In this document: piece by piece, positions 34,009 through 47,335 of the stretch
Position numbering within the stretch: the first letter of the stretch is position 1
Layout of the letters: each line of letters opens with the position of its first letter
Assembly: GCF_963169125.1 (NCBI RefSeq)
Contig: NC_084794.1
Span: 109,468,358 to 109,532,357 of the forward strand
Length of the DNA stretch: 64,000 bases
Origin: Humulus lupulus
Taxonomy: Eukaryota > Streptophyta > Magnoliopsida > Rosales > Cannabaceae
Direction of reading: 5' to 3'
The notes under the pieces: model-generated
The model's database searches: none
What the model was told of the DNA's origin: nothing
Seen by the model: the letters and a program-made list of their open reading frames with translations, nothing else
Made by a program: the position numbers and the translations under genes

Positions 34009-35393
34009 TGTTGACGGTGAGAACTCGTCAACTAAGTTGAGTTGGAAAAAATTATCAAGTAAAGATAGTTAATAAAAAAGCTGTAGAAATTTAAGTAATA
34101 ACTCAAGAATAATGACAGAACAACAATGGAGAAATCAATCTTTCATTCACTCTCAAGCACTTGCTACAGTAAATTTCCCAACCCCCCTCCATAGGGACTT
34201 GGGGTTCATTATATAGTGGGCTCTAATAGCCTCTAATACAATGTGGTCCAGGGGACCAAGCAGTACATAGGTACACTGTCTGGAGAGTGGTTTCAGAGGT
34301 TGTGGTCTTGCAATCAGTATAGGGACAGGTGCCAGGAGGATGTCTCCACCACTTGTCCGTACCAATGTCAGAGGAGTGGTGCAGGTGGTAGTGGTGTCTA
34401 CTCTAACATCTGATTGGGAGTATGGAGGCCATGTCCTTCCTCCTAGTGCTCCCACTACCTGATTAGCATGAGTGCGAAGGTCAGACATATGGGACCTTAC
34501 AAGCTGTACCCCGTACGAGATTGTACCACCATGACCCTTCAGAATCATACTTGGGCTTCCACTTCCAGACAGTGGGGTTTCCATGACATCTCCATGGGTG
34601 AGGCCATTTCGAGATGAAGGGCGCGAGATGTTATCACGCGAGACCCTTACGGCTTAATCATGGCGGGGCTATACGAGGCCGCCCCTCGTGGAGATGTCAT
34701 GTGGTGCTCCCATGCGAGGCCGTCTGGGCTAGGAGAGGCCCCCACGCGACGCCACGAGTCCGAGGGATGCCCCCACGCGAGGCTTCCCCTCGAGGCTAGG
34801 AGGTGCTCCGTTTGGTGACTTTCGCCCACTTCGCGCCGAGGTCTCGCGAGGCACAAGTAGGCGTCTCGTGCTAGCGCCTCGCATGAGCGCCTTGTGAGGC
34901 ATTGCCTCGTGCCATCAGCCTTCGTGTCGCACCACATGCAGGTGTCTTGTGCCAGCGCCTCGCGTAAGCGCCTCGTGTGGCATCGTCCCGTGCTGTCAAC
35001 CTTCGTCTCGTGCCACATGCAGGCATCTTGTGCCAGCGCCTCGCGAGGTATGGCCTCGCGTAAGCGCCTCGCGTGGCATTGCCCTGTGCCATCAACCTTC
35101 GTCTCGTGCCACATGCAGGCATTTTGTGCCAGTGCCTCGCGAGGCATGGCCTCGCGTAAGCGCCTTGCGTGGCATCGCCTCATGCCATCAGCCTCCGTCT
35201 TGCGCCACAGGCAGGCGTCTTGTGCCAACGCCTCGCGTGGCATGCATGGTGGCCTCGCGTGACATGCCCCTTGGGCACGTATGGTGACCTCATGAAAGGG
35301 TGATGACCCGAGGATCCAAAGAAGGTGTAGGCGCATGGGGGCCTAAGCTCGTTATTTGGGTCTTCTATAAGCTTGGGATTTTGAGTATCAACA
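34009..35393 (-). repeat. El-7 5' LTR
   Basis: 1,385 bp, matching 25518-26891. Contains the 96-bp GC-rich repeats at about 34840-35260. Followed by the target duplication CCTAC. Confidence 0.92.
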
Positions 35394-35915
35394 CCTACTC
35401 ATCACATGTTCCCAAAGGCAATTTTGTCTTTTGTCTCACACCCTGCTACTCATAATTTACGCCCTATAATTCCTGTTACTTCTAATATCCTCACATGATT
35501 ACTAAATAATTTCCCATTACCCGCTAAATCCCGGTAATGTACTAAACTACTAAAATACCCCTAAGATCACCCCGAACTGGGTATTAAACCCCGTTGTGAC
35601 TTTTTCGCTAACTTGCTCATCAGGATCGCCTCACGTCGAGTAACCCAAAAATATCCACATAATAATTTGGTCTCAATCACACAGACTCAAATTTACAATT
35701 ATACCATCAGCGGGTCAAATTACTAATATACCATCCTTATAAGAAACGGGCCCACATACACCTATTTAACATTTCTACATGCAAGCATAATTATATTATA
35801 ATATAATTCACAACATAACATGTTCCTGCCATATTAACACATAATTAACACACTTATTGCCTCCCGGCCCCCTAATCCAGGCACTAAGCCATATTAGGGA
35901 ATTTATGATGTTACA
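35394..35915 (-). repeat. El-6 3' LTR, upstream part
   Basis: Starts (minus) TGTAACATCATAAATTCC at 35915, directly after the polypurine tract. Continues at 25517 across El-7. Total LTR length without El-7 is about 2.5 kb. Confidence 0.85.
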
Positions 35916-35952
35916 ACTATCCCCTCCTTACAGGAATTTTGTCCTCGAAATT

Positions 35953-38900
35953 TTAACTGAACAGCTCGGGATATTGGTCCCGCATGGTTGACTCCAACTC
36001 CCAGGTTGCCTCCTCGACCTTACTGTTCCTCCATAATAATTTCACTAAAGGTATAACTTTATTCCTCAGGATCTTGTCCTTCCTGTCTAATATCTAGATT
36101 GGTTGCTCCTCAAAGGACAAATCCGTCTGCAGCTCCAGATTTTTATAACTCAGTACGTGAGTGTCATTAGATACATACTTCCGTAGCATTGAAATATGAA
36201 ACATGTTGTGCACGGCCGACAACGCCAGAGGTAATGCCAACCTATAGGCCACCTGGCCGATCCTTTCCAGGATCTCAAATGGCCCGAACCTAGGGCTCAG
36301 CTTGCCCTTCTTGCCAAATCTCCTCACTCCCTTGAGTGGCGAGACTCTAACGAAGATGTAGTCTCCCACTTGGAACTCCATGTCCCTACGCTTTGGATTC
36401 ACATAACTTCTCTGTCTACTCTGCGATGCAAGCATCCAAGCTCTGATTTTCTCAATGGCTTCATTGGCTCTATGAACTGCCTCAGGACCCAAGTATCTGT
36501 GCTTACCCAACTCATCCCAGTGAATAGGTGATCTGCACTTCCTACCATACATCATCTCATAAGGAGCCACTCCTATGGTCGCTTGATAGCTGTTGTTGTA
36601 GGAAAACTCTATCAGAGGTAAATATTTACTCCAAGACCCCTCAAAATCCAGTACACATGCTCTCAGCATGTCTTCTAGTATCTGGATAGTCCTCTTAGAA
36701 TGACCATCGGTCTGAGGATGATACGATGTACTAAACTTCAGCTGTGTGCCCATTGCCTTCTGCAAACTTCCCCAAAACTTGGAAGTAAAAGTAGGGTCTC
36801 GATCCGACACGATTGACCTCGGAGCTCCATGAAGACGTACTATCTCTTTTACATAGAGATCTGCATATTGGTCAACGGTATAAGTCATTTTCACTGGTAG
36901 AAAGTGAGCCGATTTAGTATAATTGTCTAAAATCATCCATACCGAATCATGCTGACCCACTGTCTTAGGTAATCCCACCACAAAGTCCACTGTGATGTCT
37001 TCCCATTTCCATTCTGAAATGTCTAAGGGTTGTAATAGTCCTGCTAGTCTCTGATGTTCGGCTTTGATCTGCTAACACATCAGACACTTGGCTACATATT
37101 ATGTTACATCACCTTTCATCCTCGGCCACCAATACAAAGTTCTCAGATCCTGGTACATCTTCGTGGTGCCAAGATGAAAGGAATACAGAGTAGTATGAGA
37201 TTCATCCAGAATCTCCCGTCTAATAGAAATATCCATCGGAACACAAATCCGACCCTTATATCTTAGCATATCCATATCTGATATAGAATAATCCCTAGCT
37301 GCTTCAGCTAGGACATCCTCTCTAATCTTCACCAACTAGGGTTCTTGTAACTGACTCTCCTTTATCCTCTCTAGGAGAGTGGACTGCAGGGTAATGTTTG
37401 CTAACTGGCTCACTACTAACTCAATCCCTTATCTGGTCATATCCTCTGCAAACTCCTTGGATATCTACCTCACACTATACAACTGCCCTGGACCTCTCCG
37501 ACTTAAGGAATCAACCACCACATTGGCCTTCCTTGGATGATAAAGGATATCACAGTCATAATCTTTTACCAATTCCAACCAACGCCTCTGTCTCCTATTC
37601 AAATCGTTCTATGTAAAGAAGTCCTTTAGGATCTTGTGGTATGTATATCTCTCACACTTCTCTCCATAAAGGTAATGCCTCCATACCTTCAATGCAAAAA
37701 CCACCGCTGCCAACTCCAGATCTTGGGTTGGGTATCTCTTCTCATAATCCTTCAACTAACATGATGCATAAGCAATCATCTTCTCTACCTGCATAAGGAC
37801 ACAACCTAACCCCTGCCTCGAAGCATCACAATAAACCATAAACTTCTCCTGATCTGTTGGAAGACTCAGGACTGGGGCGGTAATCAAACGCCATTTTAAC
37901 TCTTGGAAGCTGATCTCACATCTATCTGATCATGTAAACTTCTAATTCTTACGTGTCAGTTTTTTCTGTGGGGTCGAAATTCTAGAGAATCCCTCCACAA
38001 ACTTCCTGTAATAGCCTGCCAATCCAAGGAAGCTTCTAATCTCAGAGGCACTCCTTGGCCTTGGCCAATTCCTAACAGCTTCAATCTTAGCTAGGTGTAC
38101 CTTGATCCCCTCTCTACTAATGATATGACCCAAGAATGTCACCTGTGGTAACCAATACTCACACTTTTTAAACTTCGCAAATAACTTATGCTCTCTTAGT
38201 CTCTACAAGACCAACCTGAGGTACTGCTCATGCTCCTCCTCTGACTGTGAATAGACCAAAATATCGTCGATGAAGACGATCACAAACCGGTCTAAATAGT
38301 CCTTGAACACTCTGTTCATTAAGTCCATGAAAGTTGCTGGGGCGTTAGTCAAACCAAATGACATAACAAGAAATTCATAGTGCCCATATCTGGTACGGAA
38401 AGCTGTCTTGGGTATGTCTTCGTCCTTAATTCTCAACTGGTGATAATCAGATCGAAGATCTATCTTAAAAAATACCATTTTACCTTTCAGTTGGTCAAAT
38501 AAATTATCTATCCTTGGTAGACGATACCTGTTCTTGATAGTTAACTTATACAGTTCTCTATAGTTTATGCACATCCTTAGAGAACTATTCTTCTTCTTCA
38601 TAAATAATATTGGTGCATCCCATGGCGAGAAACTGGGTCTGATAAAACCCAGATCCAACAACTCCTGCAATTGTACTTTGAGTTCCCTCAACTCTGCTGA
38701 GGCCATTCTATACAGTGCCCTTGACACTGGCTCTGTCCCAGGTGTCAGCTCAATAACAAACTCTATCTCCTTGTGTGGCGACAGCCCCAGTAAATCTTAT
38801 GGGAAAACATCCAGGAACTCACAGACCAACCTAGTCTCTTTCGGTCCCACTAGCACGACTTGTGTGGTATCCACTAAACTGGCAAGGAATCCTCTGCAAC

Positions 38901-39537
38901 CCCCTTGCAGTAGATCTCTAGCCCTCAATGCTGAAATCATAGGTACTCGGGGTCCATGCACAGTGCCAACAAATACGAAAGGTTCCTCACCCTTAGGTTC
39001 AAAGGTTACCATCTTCTTCTTACAATCAATGGTTTCTCCATATCTAGTTAACAAATCCATTCCCAAAATAATGTCAAAGTCGGTCATAGCTAACTCTATC
39101 AAATCAACCAACAACTCTCTACCATCCACCATCACTGACAAAGACCTAACCCATCTCCTAAAAACCACCAATTCCCCAGTGGGTAATAACGTCCCAAATC
39201 CCACAGCGTAAAATTCACAGGGCCTACATATTCTATCAATAATCCTACTAGAAACATAAGATTGTGTAGAACCAGAATCAATCAGCACAGAATAAGATAT
39301 GCCAACACTATACAACTGACTTGTGACAACTGAGGGCCTAGCCTCAGCCTCAGCTTGTGTCAGTGCAAATACTCGAGCTGGAGTCGAGGTGTCTTTCTTC
39401 TTAGGTTCTTCTTTCTTCAATCTTGGGCAATCTTTCTTGAGATGCCCCACAATCCCACATACAAAGCAGGCCTTCGCCCGACACTCCCCCAGATGACATC
39501 TCCTGCATCTAGCACATTGTGGATATGTCTTCAAATC
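35953..39537 (-). pseudogene. pol: El-6 partial gag, protease and pol
   Basis: Sense order on the minus strand. A gag remnant has the CCHC knuckle ACFVCGIVGHLKKDCP (about 39430-39480). Protease: SVLIDSGSTQSYVSS and FDIILGMDLLTRYGE. A stop near 38797 precedes reverse transcriptase ([42 protein letters not shown] at 38260 region). RNase H follows with stops; its TDH motif reads TYH, losing an acidic residue. Integrase spans about 37335-36094: VDFVVGLPKTVGQHD, SIVSDRDPTFTSKFW, and HPQTDGHSKRTIQILE with Lys in place of the catalytic Glu. The chromodomain-like tail (ILDRKDKILRNK, EATWELESTMRDQYPELF) ends at 35953. Stops at Gln positions in VL*RLREH, YASC*LKDYE and PI*ILDRK fit CAG to TAG changes. 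Clearly inactive. Confidence 0.87.
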
Positions 39538-41342
39538 TGATGGACCCAAAACGGGTATGTTTTAAAAATTTATAATTCGCAAGCGCACGAATCGTATATG
39601 AAATATAATGTTCGTGTAAGCACGAGATCGAACCCAAAGGAGTTGTCTAAACTAAAAAAAAAACTATTTTAAACCAAAATCAATAAATTCTAACCTAGCT
39701 CCAATGATTGATGAGATTTAATATCATGAACATAAAATAAAAGATTTAAAATAAAGTTATTTAAGAGAATAAAAATAAACCAATAATGATTTGAAAATAA
39801 GTTTTAAAAGGAAAGATTATTAAGATGCTAGAATCCACAAATTGTAAGTTTAAGAATACTTATTAGTATATTGATTCCCAAGTTTTAGTGATAGTTAATA
39901 TAAGTCAAACTATCATTTTTCATATAGATTTATAATTTTAAGCACAAACTATTTCTAAAAAGATAGGATTTTTCTTCACTTTTCAAAAAAATATAAATTC
40001 AAAGTATTTAATGTGAATCAACCTAACGAAACAACAAAAAATCAAATAACATTATTTACAAGGCAAAACATAATATTTTTGTTCTAAGCATTCGATGTGT
40101 ACAATTTAATGACACATCTTACACAAAGAATATTATGTTTTGCAAAATGAAGAACAAAGTGCAATATTATCTAACAATCCAAAATATGAGATAATAAAGA
40201 TGAAATACAAATATGAAGAAGAAAAATCCATAAACTTTGTTGCATTACAAGGGAAATCAACATAGAACATAAATATTATCTAGTTACAAGTTGCTTCATC
40301 ATGATCTTAATAATCTTATGAAAAAGATTAGAAGCACATAACTAGAATAGAAATTACAAAATAAATAAAATACATACTTGAAAATGCTCTTGGAAAACAC
40401 CAAAATGGAAGAGAGAATGGTAGAGAGAAGATGGCAACCAAAAATTAAGCACCCTAAAATGGTCTTGAAATTCCATATTTATAGCCAAAATGAGAGCATT
40501 GAAATAATCAACTTAAATAAATTAAATTGATTAAACAAAGTAAATATGGCATGTAGAGGTAAATTATAGGGTGTAATGATGATTTTTGTGGTAAAATATG
40601 TGGAAATTTTGGGTAAAAAGTTGGCATTTTTGGACATAGGAGACAAACACACATTGTGGGCTCAAGAGGGTTGTTGGTGGCTGGGCAGGGTGGCTCAGGC
40701 GGCTGGGAGGCTGCTGGGCTCGGTTGGGCCTGGTGGTGGCAGGCAGGAGGCGTAGGGCTGGATGACTCCGAATGGCTGGAAGTTGGCTTGCCCGAGGTGG
40801 AGCTGGGAGGACTTCGGGTTGGGCTTGGGTGTAAGGATTTGGGCAGGCGGGCTCAGGGGCAGCTGTGAACCTGGTGGTGCGGGCTTGGGCCTGCTAGGCT
40901 GGAGGGGCTTCAGGAGGCAGCTGGGGATTTTGTTTTCAATTTTGCCATTTTTTTTTCTTTCTTTTCCTTACTTTTCAAACACAAAAATGCAATAAATTCC
41001 CTACAAAATAAATATAAAATAAATCATAATAAAATATTTTCAACTATAAAATAAATCAAGTTAATTCTTTGAAAATATTAATTATAACTTAATTTATATT
41101 TAACAATTAAGTTCAATAATACAACATTTTTTACCTCAAATTAAATAACAATAATTCAAATAATTAACTACAACATTTTACAACAAAATAACTATAAAAA
41201 CACACAACAATATATAAAATCAAAATAAACCCAATAAATTCAAAATTACTTTAAAACTTAATAAATCAATTAAAAACTCAAGAATTAAGCAGCAATTAGC
41301 ACATAAAAAGTGGTAAAATAACTGTATTTTGTAGAGTTATCA
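39538..41342 (-). repeat. El-8 3' LTR
   Basis: 1,805 bp. A TATA-like GGCTATAAATATGG (minus) is at about 40473. Contains a G-rich (plus strand) block at 40655-40925. Matches 48362-50224, which is 58 bp longer, partly through extra copies in that block. Confidence 0.92.
40655..40925 (+). repeat. G-rich imperfect repeats in the El-8 3' LTR
   Basis: Many GGCTGGG, GGTGG and GGGCTTGGG words in an otherwise AT-rich element. The corresponding block in the other LTR is 49490-49805, with extra units. The plus strand has many closely spaced G runs. Confidence 0.7.
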
Positions 41343-42082
41343 CACCCCCAAACTTAAAGTTTTGCTAGTCCTCAAGCAAAAGAAAAATTAAAACACGCAT
41401 TTATTTTTATTGGTGATATAAAAAGGATTTTCTCAAAAATTGCACAATGAAAATAATTATAAAAAATTATTATGAATAAAAGTTAAGCTTATGTAATAAA
41501 TTAAATTGTCAATTTTGCTTTTAAAAAAATAGAGGTTTTCATTAAAATTATTTTTCACTTAAACTTATAGGAAATAAAAATGTTCTTGTTTATGAAAAAT
41601 GTAATTTTTGTGACATGCAAAATTGACCTAATAATTAAAGACAAAGCTTAAAAATTATTCATATTTTCAAGAGAATTAAACTCAAACTCAGTCAAGATTT
41701 TTATCATTGAAAATGAAAAATATCACAATTTTTGTTTAACAAGACAACAATATATATATTTCAAATAAACCACACAAAACACAATAAAACAAAAATTAAC
41801 ACAAAATATAAACACAAGAAATCATACTCTCCCAATGATAATAACCATATAAACTACATACCCCCAAACTTAATTTAAACAATGTCCTCAATGTTTCAAA
41901 ATATAAATATAAATTAAAATTTACAAGAGGTTAGGGTTTAGAATGGTCGTATCTCATCGTGGTGCAAACGTCAAGAGAGCAAGAAATACTTAACAAAAGT
42001 ATAACACACAAAAGGAAACACGAAAACAAGTACAAAAAAATAAACACACAAAACACAAGGTACCAAGAGTAATTGCAAGCAA
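41343..42082 (-). other. El-8 3' non-coding region
   Basis: AT-rich region between the end of pol and the 3' LTR, with the polypurine tract at 41343-41355. No env-like or other frame is supported. Confidence 0.6.
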
Positions 42083-45000
42083 TCAAATAACTTGGTAAAT
42101 AGGATCCTCAAGGAGGACTTCATCAACATCATCGGTTTTTAATTCTAAAAATGGTTTTAATTTTTGTTCATTAACTTTAAAAATATCACCATTGTTAGGG
42201 TTTTCAATTTCGATAGTTCCATGTGGAAAAACAACTCGAACAATATAAGAACCGGTCCACCTAGAACGTAATTTTCCTAGAAATAAATGCAGCTGAGAGT
42301 TGTATAAAAGGACTTTTTGACTGGGAGAAAAATCTTTTCTCAAAATGTTTTTGTCATGGTAAAATTTCATGCGATCCTTATACTTTTTTGAATAGTCATA
42401 TGCATCATTCCTAATTTCGTCTGGCTCATTCAATTGAAGTTTTCTTTTCTCACCTGCCTTGTCTAAAGAAAAGTTTAATTTCTTATTTGCCCAAAAGGCT
42501 CTATGTTCTAACTCAACAGGTAAGTGGCATGCCTTCCCATACAAAAGTCTGTAGGGTGACATGCCAATGGGTATTTTGTACGCGGTGCGATATGCCCATA
42601 ATGCATCAGTGAGTCTTAAGGACTAATCTTTCCTAGTTGGATTCACAATTTTTTTAAAATTGTGTTTAACTTCCCTATTAGATATTTCAACTTGACCACT
42701 AGTTTGTGGGTGATGTGGTGTTGAGACTTTATGTGTAATGCCATATTGTTTCATCAAATATTCAAATGGCTTATTTCAAAAGTGTGTACCGTTATCACTA
42801 ATGTTAGCACGTGGTGAACCAAAATAGGAAAATATATTTTCTTTCGAAAATCGAAGCACAACTTTGTGGTCACTAGTGTGGCATGCAATAGCTTCAACCC
42901 ATTTAGACACATAATCAACTCCAACCAGAATATAAAGATTACCAAAAGAGTTAGGAAATAGTCCCATAAAATCAATGCCCCAAACATCAAATATTTCAAT
43001 AATAAGAATAGGATTTAAATGCATCATGTTTCTTTTAGTTAAACTTCCTAACTTTTTGCAACGTTCACAAGCTTTACAATAAACATATGTATAATGAAAG
43101 ATAGTAGGCCAATAAAAACCACATTGTAAAACTTTAGCAACTGTTTTCTTACCACTAAAATTCCCTCCACATGCATAATCGTGACAAAAAGATATGATTT
43201 TAGATTGGTCACAATTTGGAATGCACATTCTAATTATTTGATCAAGGCAGTATTTAAATAAGTAAGGATCATCCCAAATAAAGTTTTTCACCTCAGAATA
43301 AAATTTAGATTTATCATGCTTAGACCAATGAGATGGCATTTCTTTAGTGACCAAATACTTAACAATATCAGCATACCAAGGCAAGGAAGAAACATGCATC
43401 AATTGTTCATCAGGAAAAGTTTCAGTGATAGGAGTGGACTCATATATAGTTTCAACAACTAGTCTAGATAATTGATCAGCAACAACATTTTCATATCCCT
43501 TTTTATCACGTATTTTTAAGTCAAATTCTTGTAAAAGTAGGATCCAACGGATCAAACGAGACTTAGCCTCTTTTTTCGACAAGAGATATTTTAATGCAGA
43601 TGATTAGAATAGACAATAATTTTAGATCCTAACAGATAAGACCTAAATTTCTCTAATGCAAAAACAACAGCAAGCAATTCTTTCTCTGTTGTGGAATGAT
43701 TTAATTGAGCATCATTTAAAGTTTTGCTAGCATAGTAAATTACATGAGGTATTTTTTCAAGTCTTTGTCCTAAGACAGCACATATAGCATAATCAGAAGT
43801 ATCACACATTATTTCCAAAGGTATTTTCCAATCAAGAGGTCGAATAATGGGTGCAGTAGTCAACAAATTTTTTAATTTTTTAAAGGCAACATGGCAATTA
43901 TTATCAAAGACAAAAGCATTTTCTTTTCCAAGTAAATGGCATAAAGGCCGAGAAATTTTGCTAAAGTCTTTTATAAATCTTCTATAGAAACCAGCATGGC
44001 CTATGAATAATCTAATTTCTTTCACAGTTTTAGGTGGGGGAAGTTTTGAAATAAGATCAACTTTAGCTTTATAAACTTCTATTCCCTCAGATGAGATTAC
44101 ATGACCTAAAACAGTTCCTTTTTTAACCATAAAATGACATTTTTCCTAGTTAAGCACAAAGTTTTTCTCTTTGCAACAAATTAAAACAAGTGAAAGGTGG
44201 TGTAGACATTCATCAAAGGAAGAACCAAACACAGAAAAATCATCCATAACACTTCAAGAAATCTTTCAAGCATGTTAGAAAAAATTGAAATCATACACCT
44301 TTGAAAAGTCGCAGGTGCGTTGCATAATCCAAAAGGCATGCGACAATAGGCAAAAGTCCCAAAAGGGCATGTAAATGTAGTCTTTTCTTGATCTTCTGGG
44401 GCAATGGAGATTTGGTTATATCCCGAATACCCATCAAGAAAGCAATAATATGCATGGCCAGCTAAACGTTCAAGCATTTGATCAATAAAGGGTAATGGAA
44501 AATGGTCTTTTCTAGAAACATTATTCAGCTTTCTATAGTCCATGCACACTCTCCACCCCGTTTGTACTCTAGTAGGGACTAATTCATTTTTCTCGTTTTC
44601 AACAACTGTGATCCCAAACTTCTTAGGCACAACTTGAACTGGACTAACCCATTGACTATCAAAAATCGGGTAAATGATACCTACGTCTAATAATTTTATG
44701 ACCTATTCTCTAACCACTTCATTCATATTTGGATTTAACCTTCTTTGACATTCCCGAGAGGTTTTAGCATTCTCCTCTAGATGGATTCTATGCATACATA
44801 TGGATGGGCTAATTCCTTTAATGTCTCCAATGGTCCAACCTATGGCCTCTTTATATTTTCTAAGGACATCTAACAATTTATCTTCTTGTTCTTTATCTAA
44901 GGCGGATGCTATGATAACAGGTAAGGTTTCATATTCTCCTAGAAAAGCATATTTTAAATTTGCTGGCAAAGGTTTAAGGTCTAACTTTGGAGACTCAGAA

Positions 45001-46042
45001 ATTGATTGAACATGATCTAAGGGTGAAAAAGGTTCAACTTTGGTTTCATTTAAGGGTATAGATTCTAGCAAAGAATTCACATCATCATTAGAGTCATCAA
45101 CATGCAAGTTCATACCAAAGTATTTTTCACAAAAGTCAAGTAAGTCATTTCCATCCTCTTCACAAATACTATCTATCATGTTAACTTAAAAGCACTTCCT
45201 CACACTCAAACAGATTTAGCAACATTAAAAGCATTCAATTCAACAGTCATATTTCCAAAAGATGATTTCAAAATACCATTACGACAATTAATAATTGCAT
45301 TAGATGTAGCTAAGAATGGTCTACCTAAAATGATAGGAATTTGAGCATGCACATTTTCCACAGGTTGAGTATCAAGAACAATGAAGTCAACAGGAAAATA
45401 AAATTTATCAACTTTTATCAAAACATCTTCTATAATGCTTCTAGGAATTTTCACAGAACGATCGGCTAATTGAAGAGTTATAGAAGTAGGTTTTAGTTCA
45501 CCAAGACCAAGTTGCTTATAAACAGAATAAGACAATAAATTCACACTAGCATCCAAATCAAGTAAAGCCTTGTTAATAAAATGATCACCAATAATGCATG
45601 AAATTGTGGGACACCCAGGATCTTTATATTTAACAAGACTCTTATATTGAATAATGGAACTAGCTTGTTCAGTTAAAAATGTCTTTTTAGGAACATTAGT
45701 GTTTCTTTTAATAGTACAAAGATCCTTTGAAAATTTAGAGTAGGCAGGAATTTGTTTAATGGCATCTAAGAAAGGGATATTGATACTAACTTGTTTGAAA
45801 ACTTCTAGGATGTCATTATATTGACCGCATATTTTAATTGGAAGTAATCTTTTTGGGAATGAGGCTTTTGGAATGAAAGGATGGATTAGAGTTTCCTTGT
45901 TTGAAGAGTCATTAGAACTAGAAGGCTGGCTCTTTTCTTTTTCTTTTTCTTTTTAAACCTCGGGTATGTAATCGGGTTTGACAATGTTCTTTCCAGATCT
46001 AAAAGTTAAAATTGATTTGACTTCTCCATTATGACTAGACTT
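42083..46042 (-). pseudogene. pol: El-8 protease-pol (Athila type), disrupted
   Basis: In sense order: protease region with ALLDLDASVNLLSYSVY near 45560, where Asp replaces the usual Gly of D-L-G-A-S, and IPIILGRPFLATSNAIINC. Reverse transcriptase: GDIKGISPSICMHRIHLEE; after a stop near 44703, GWRVCMDYRKLN, PFIDQMLERLAGHAYYCFLD and CRMPFGLCNAPATFQRCM. The YMDD-equivalent (MDDF) lies at a frame break near 44250. RNase H: IMCDTSDYAICAVLGQR and TEKELLAVVFALEKF; the last Asp of the VYTDH-like motif is Asn-containing (IVYSNHLH). Integrase: [30 protein letters not shown], then a TGA at about 42774 in place of Cys, and HHPQTSGQVEISNREVK with the Glu kept. The C-terminus ends at 42083. Confidence 0.88.
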
Positions 46043-47335
46043 TCATATCTCATATTGACCTTTTGGATTAGGGATAGGTTGACTAGGGAATTTTCCTTTT
46101 TCTCTATCAGCTAAAGCAGTGGCGAGCTGTCCTACTTGTATCTCGAGTTTGGTAATTGATTGAGATTGATTTTGTAGGATTTGTTGAGTGGATTGCATAA
46201 ATTGTTGTAAAGTATCTTCTAAGGAAGGTTTCCTTTGTTGAGGATATGGTTGATTTTGTGGGACATGAGTTTGGTTTTGCATGTTCTATTGGTGCTCTTG
46301 ATTCATTTGAGGTTGGTTTTGTCTCCATGAAAAGTTTGGATGGTTTCTCCAATTTGGATTGTAGGTGGATGAAAATGGGCTGTCATTTGGTTTCCCATAA
46401 GCATGAAGAGCATTGGCCTCCTCAGAAAAGGCTTCTTGGTAGGAAGGACATGATTGGGCATTATGGCAAGGACTAGAACATATAGAACAAACATATTTTC
46501 TTGGTTGTATTGAAGAATTTATAGTTTGGCTAATGGCCAAAGCTTCTACTTTTCTCACTAATTTGTTTAAGGATGTTCGTAAGTCTAATTCATCTTTTAC
46601 TTCATACCTTACTCCTCTTTTTGGTGAATTAGTTGACCTAGACCTAGGATCAAAATAATTCCATTGTTGTGAATTGACAGATAAATCTTCAAGGGCGTCC
46701 CAAGCCTCTTGTCCTTGAAATTTTAAAAAAATTCCAGTATGCATAGATTGAATCATTTGACGATTAGAGGGAGTCAAACCATCATAAAAATATTTTACAA
46801 GTCTCCATTTTTCAAAACCATGATGAGGACATTTTAATAATAAATCTTTAAATCTTTCCCAACATTCATAAAACTCTTCATTATCTTTTTGAAAAAACTC
46901 GGAGATTTCTCTACTTAGACTATCAGTTTTAGACATAGGAAAAAATTTCAGCAAGAATTTATTATAAAGTTGATCCCATGTAGTTATAGACCTCATGGGA
47001 AGGGAATTTAACCAAGATTTTGATTTCACTTTTAATGAAAAAGGGAACAATCTTAGTTTGACCGACTCATCAGAAATTTTTTGAAATTTAAATGTTGAGC
47101 AAATTTCTAAGAAATCTTTGACATGCATGTAAGGATCCTCTCTATCTAACCCATAAAAAGATGGTAAAAATTGAATGATTGATGGTTTAAGCTCAAAATG
47201 GGTAGCAGAAGTGGTAGGAAGAACAATACATGAAGGATCATTAGATGAAATCAGTGCAAAATATTCAAGCAATGTTTTTTCAGGCACAACATTTTCATCA
47301 ATAGGATTTCTATTAGTATTAGCAATTGGTTCCAT
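46043..47335 (-). pseudogene. gag: El-8 gag (Athila type)
   Basis: The likely start is the ATG at 47335 (MEPIANTNRNPIDEN). The frame is open to 46286, then a single stop precedes a continuation to 46043. Athila landmarks: FYGLDREDPYMHVKDFLEIC, ISDESVKLRLFPFSLK, SWLNSLPMRSITTWDQL, CWERFKDLLLKCPHHGFEKW and YFYDGLTPSNRQMIQSM. A CCHC-like CSICSSPCHNAQSCPSYQEA lies near 46460. The continuation (PSLEDTLQQFMQSTQQIL, LEIQVGQLATALADREKG) is the usual Athila gag C-terminus. Pol follows in the same general region. Confidence 0.88.

Larger units (their letters stand above)
25518..35393 (-). mobile_element. El-7: non-autonomous Tat element with antisense gene
   Basis: LTRs at 25518-26891 and 34009-35393 are flanked by CCTAC (25513-25517 and 35394-35398). 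Sense is minus: a primer-binding site abuts the right LTR and a polypurine tract (minus CTAGGGGGCAAG, 26892-26903) the left. It encodes gag and protease on the minus strand (33863-31387) and, in place of reverse transcriptase, RNase H and integrase, an antisense gene on the plus strand (27503-29986). It would depend on enzymes from another element. It sits inside the El-6 LTR. Confidence 0.9.
23523..39537 (-). mobile_element. El-6: Tekay-like chromovirus, 5'-truncated
   Basis: A minus-strand Ty3/gypsy element inserted in the El-4 RNase H region. Its 3' LTR runs from 35915 to 23523, split by El-7, and is preceded by a polypurine tract (minus TAAGGAGGGGATAG, 35916-35929). Pol and the C-terminal part of gag lie at 35953-39537. 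The 5' LTR, primer-binding site and gag N-terminus are missing: at 39537 the sequence passes, through the later El-8 insertion, into El-4 protease. The missing El-4 reverse transcriptase and missing El-6 5' end are best explained by one deletion that removed both. Confidence 0.8.
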
